DNA from: Flavobacterium sp. Root186
Lineage (GTDB): Bacteria > Bacteroidota > Bacteroidia > Flavobacteriales > Flavobacteriaceae
Length of the DNA: 64,000 nucleotides
Assembly (NCBI RefSeq): GCF_001428525.1
Contig: NZ_LMHW01000010.1
Span: 823,853-887,852 of the forward strand
Direction of reading: 5' to 3'
Position numbers and translations under genes: made by a program. A model generated the notes under the pieces. That model was given only the letters and a program-made list of their open reading frames with translations, searched no databases and was not told the origin of the DNA. Positions 63,705-64,000 of the stretch are shown here, piece by piece. How positions within the stretch are numbered: the first letter of the stretch is position 1; the number at the start of each line of letters is the position of its first letter.

Positions 63705-63819
63705 TTTCTTATATTTAAAGTCTGCTAGAATAAGATCTGTTAAAAAGAGCCGTTATTTAGTACAACAAAAATAGGATTTCCTATTTAAATCGAATTCTCA
63801 TTTCAAAAAATTTAAATAT

Positions 63820-64000
63820 ATGTTTTTAGAGCAAGGAGTTAAACCTGAAAATCATTTTTGGAAATATCTTTTAGGATCTGTTTTTATTATTACAGCTTCA
63901 TTTGTAGGTCAAATTCCTTTTTCTATTGCGGTTCTTTATAAAAGTTTTAAAGAAAATGCCGTTTTCCCAACCGACAATGATTCGGCTTTAAAAATGTTTG
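63820..64000 (+). CDS. Membrane protein, N-terminus only (CPBP-family-like)
   Basis: The first 60 residues (MFLEQGVKPENHFWKYLLGS, then FIITASFVGQIPFSIAVLY) run out of the window. One clear transmembrane segment is seen at about 18-43. The start resembles, from memory, CPBP-family intramembrane glutamic proteases of Flavobacteria, but the catalytic motifs would be further downstream. The call is therefore tentative. Confidence 0.5.
   Translation, partial: MFLEQGVKPENHFWKYLLGSVFIITASFVGQIPFSIAVLYKSFKENAVFPTDNDSALKMF

Overview
The window looks like a chromosomal segment of a Flavobacterium-type member of the Bacteroidota. The evidence is the low GC content, SusC/SusD and several outer-membrane beta-barrel receptors, promoters of the TTG-N19/20-TAnnTTTG type, AAA-rich translation starts without a Shine-Dalgarno core, and a tmRNA whose tag reads GENNYALAA. 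No insertion sequence, phage, CRISPR array, rRNA or tRNA was seen.

Layout. 1-1.7 kb: amino-sugar metabolism (end of a glucosamine-6-phosphate deaminase, then glmM). 2.3-12.1 kb: a polysaccharide-utilisation operon (SusC, SusD, a DUF4874/DUF4832 lipoprotein, a PKD lipoprotein, an HGSNAT-like membrane acyltransferase, a GH109 glycosidase), probably aimed at a glycan containing N-acetylhexosamine. 12.3-19.1 kb: a TetR-controlled efflux operon (TolC, HlyD, two ABC ATPases, two ABC-2 permeases) with the same 18-bp palindrome in front of tetR and tolC. 19.1-28 kb: two MocR-type regulators, one of which lacks its PLP lysine, a TonB receptor, an AraC regulator, an SDR enzyme, and a small MocR regulon (orphan periplasmic binding protein, exported Rid protein, GNAT). 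28.1-31.8 kb: oxidative pentose-phosphate operon gnd-zwf-pgl.

32.5-48.2 kb is the most unusual part. Two RiPP (modified peptide) systems lie back to back. On the minus strand are a split LanB dehydratase, an AraC/TPR membrane regulator, a cysteine-free GG-leader precursor and a prolyl oligopeptidase, with no LanC cyclase. On the plus strand are a TonB-type receptor, five tandem GG-leader precursors with repeated STSGD cores, an ATP-grasp ligase (GwsG-like), a small unknown protein, a SPASM-type protein (GwsS-like) that has lost the C-terminal cluster cysteines, and a C39-peptidase ABC exporter. The exporter could serve both precursor types.

48.3-54.4 kb: a sigma-54 activator with three GAF repeats, an NmrA-like protein with a possible -24/-12 promoter, pirin, a small acidic protein and a bestrophin-like channel. 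54.5-55.7 kb: remains of an MBL-fold gene and then ssrA. 55.9-64 kb: a beta-lactamase-like lipoprotein, a saccharopine-dehydrogenase-like enzyme, fumC, a candidate structured RNA, a 59-residue membrane protein, a second large beta-barrel receptor, an ArsC-like protein and the start of a membrane protein cut by the window edge.

All functions are read from sequence motifs and memory of protein families. No database search was possible.
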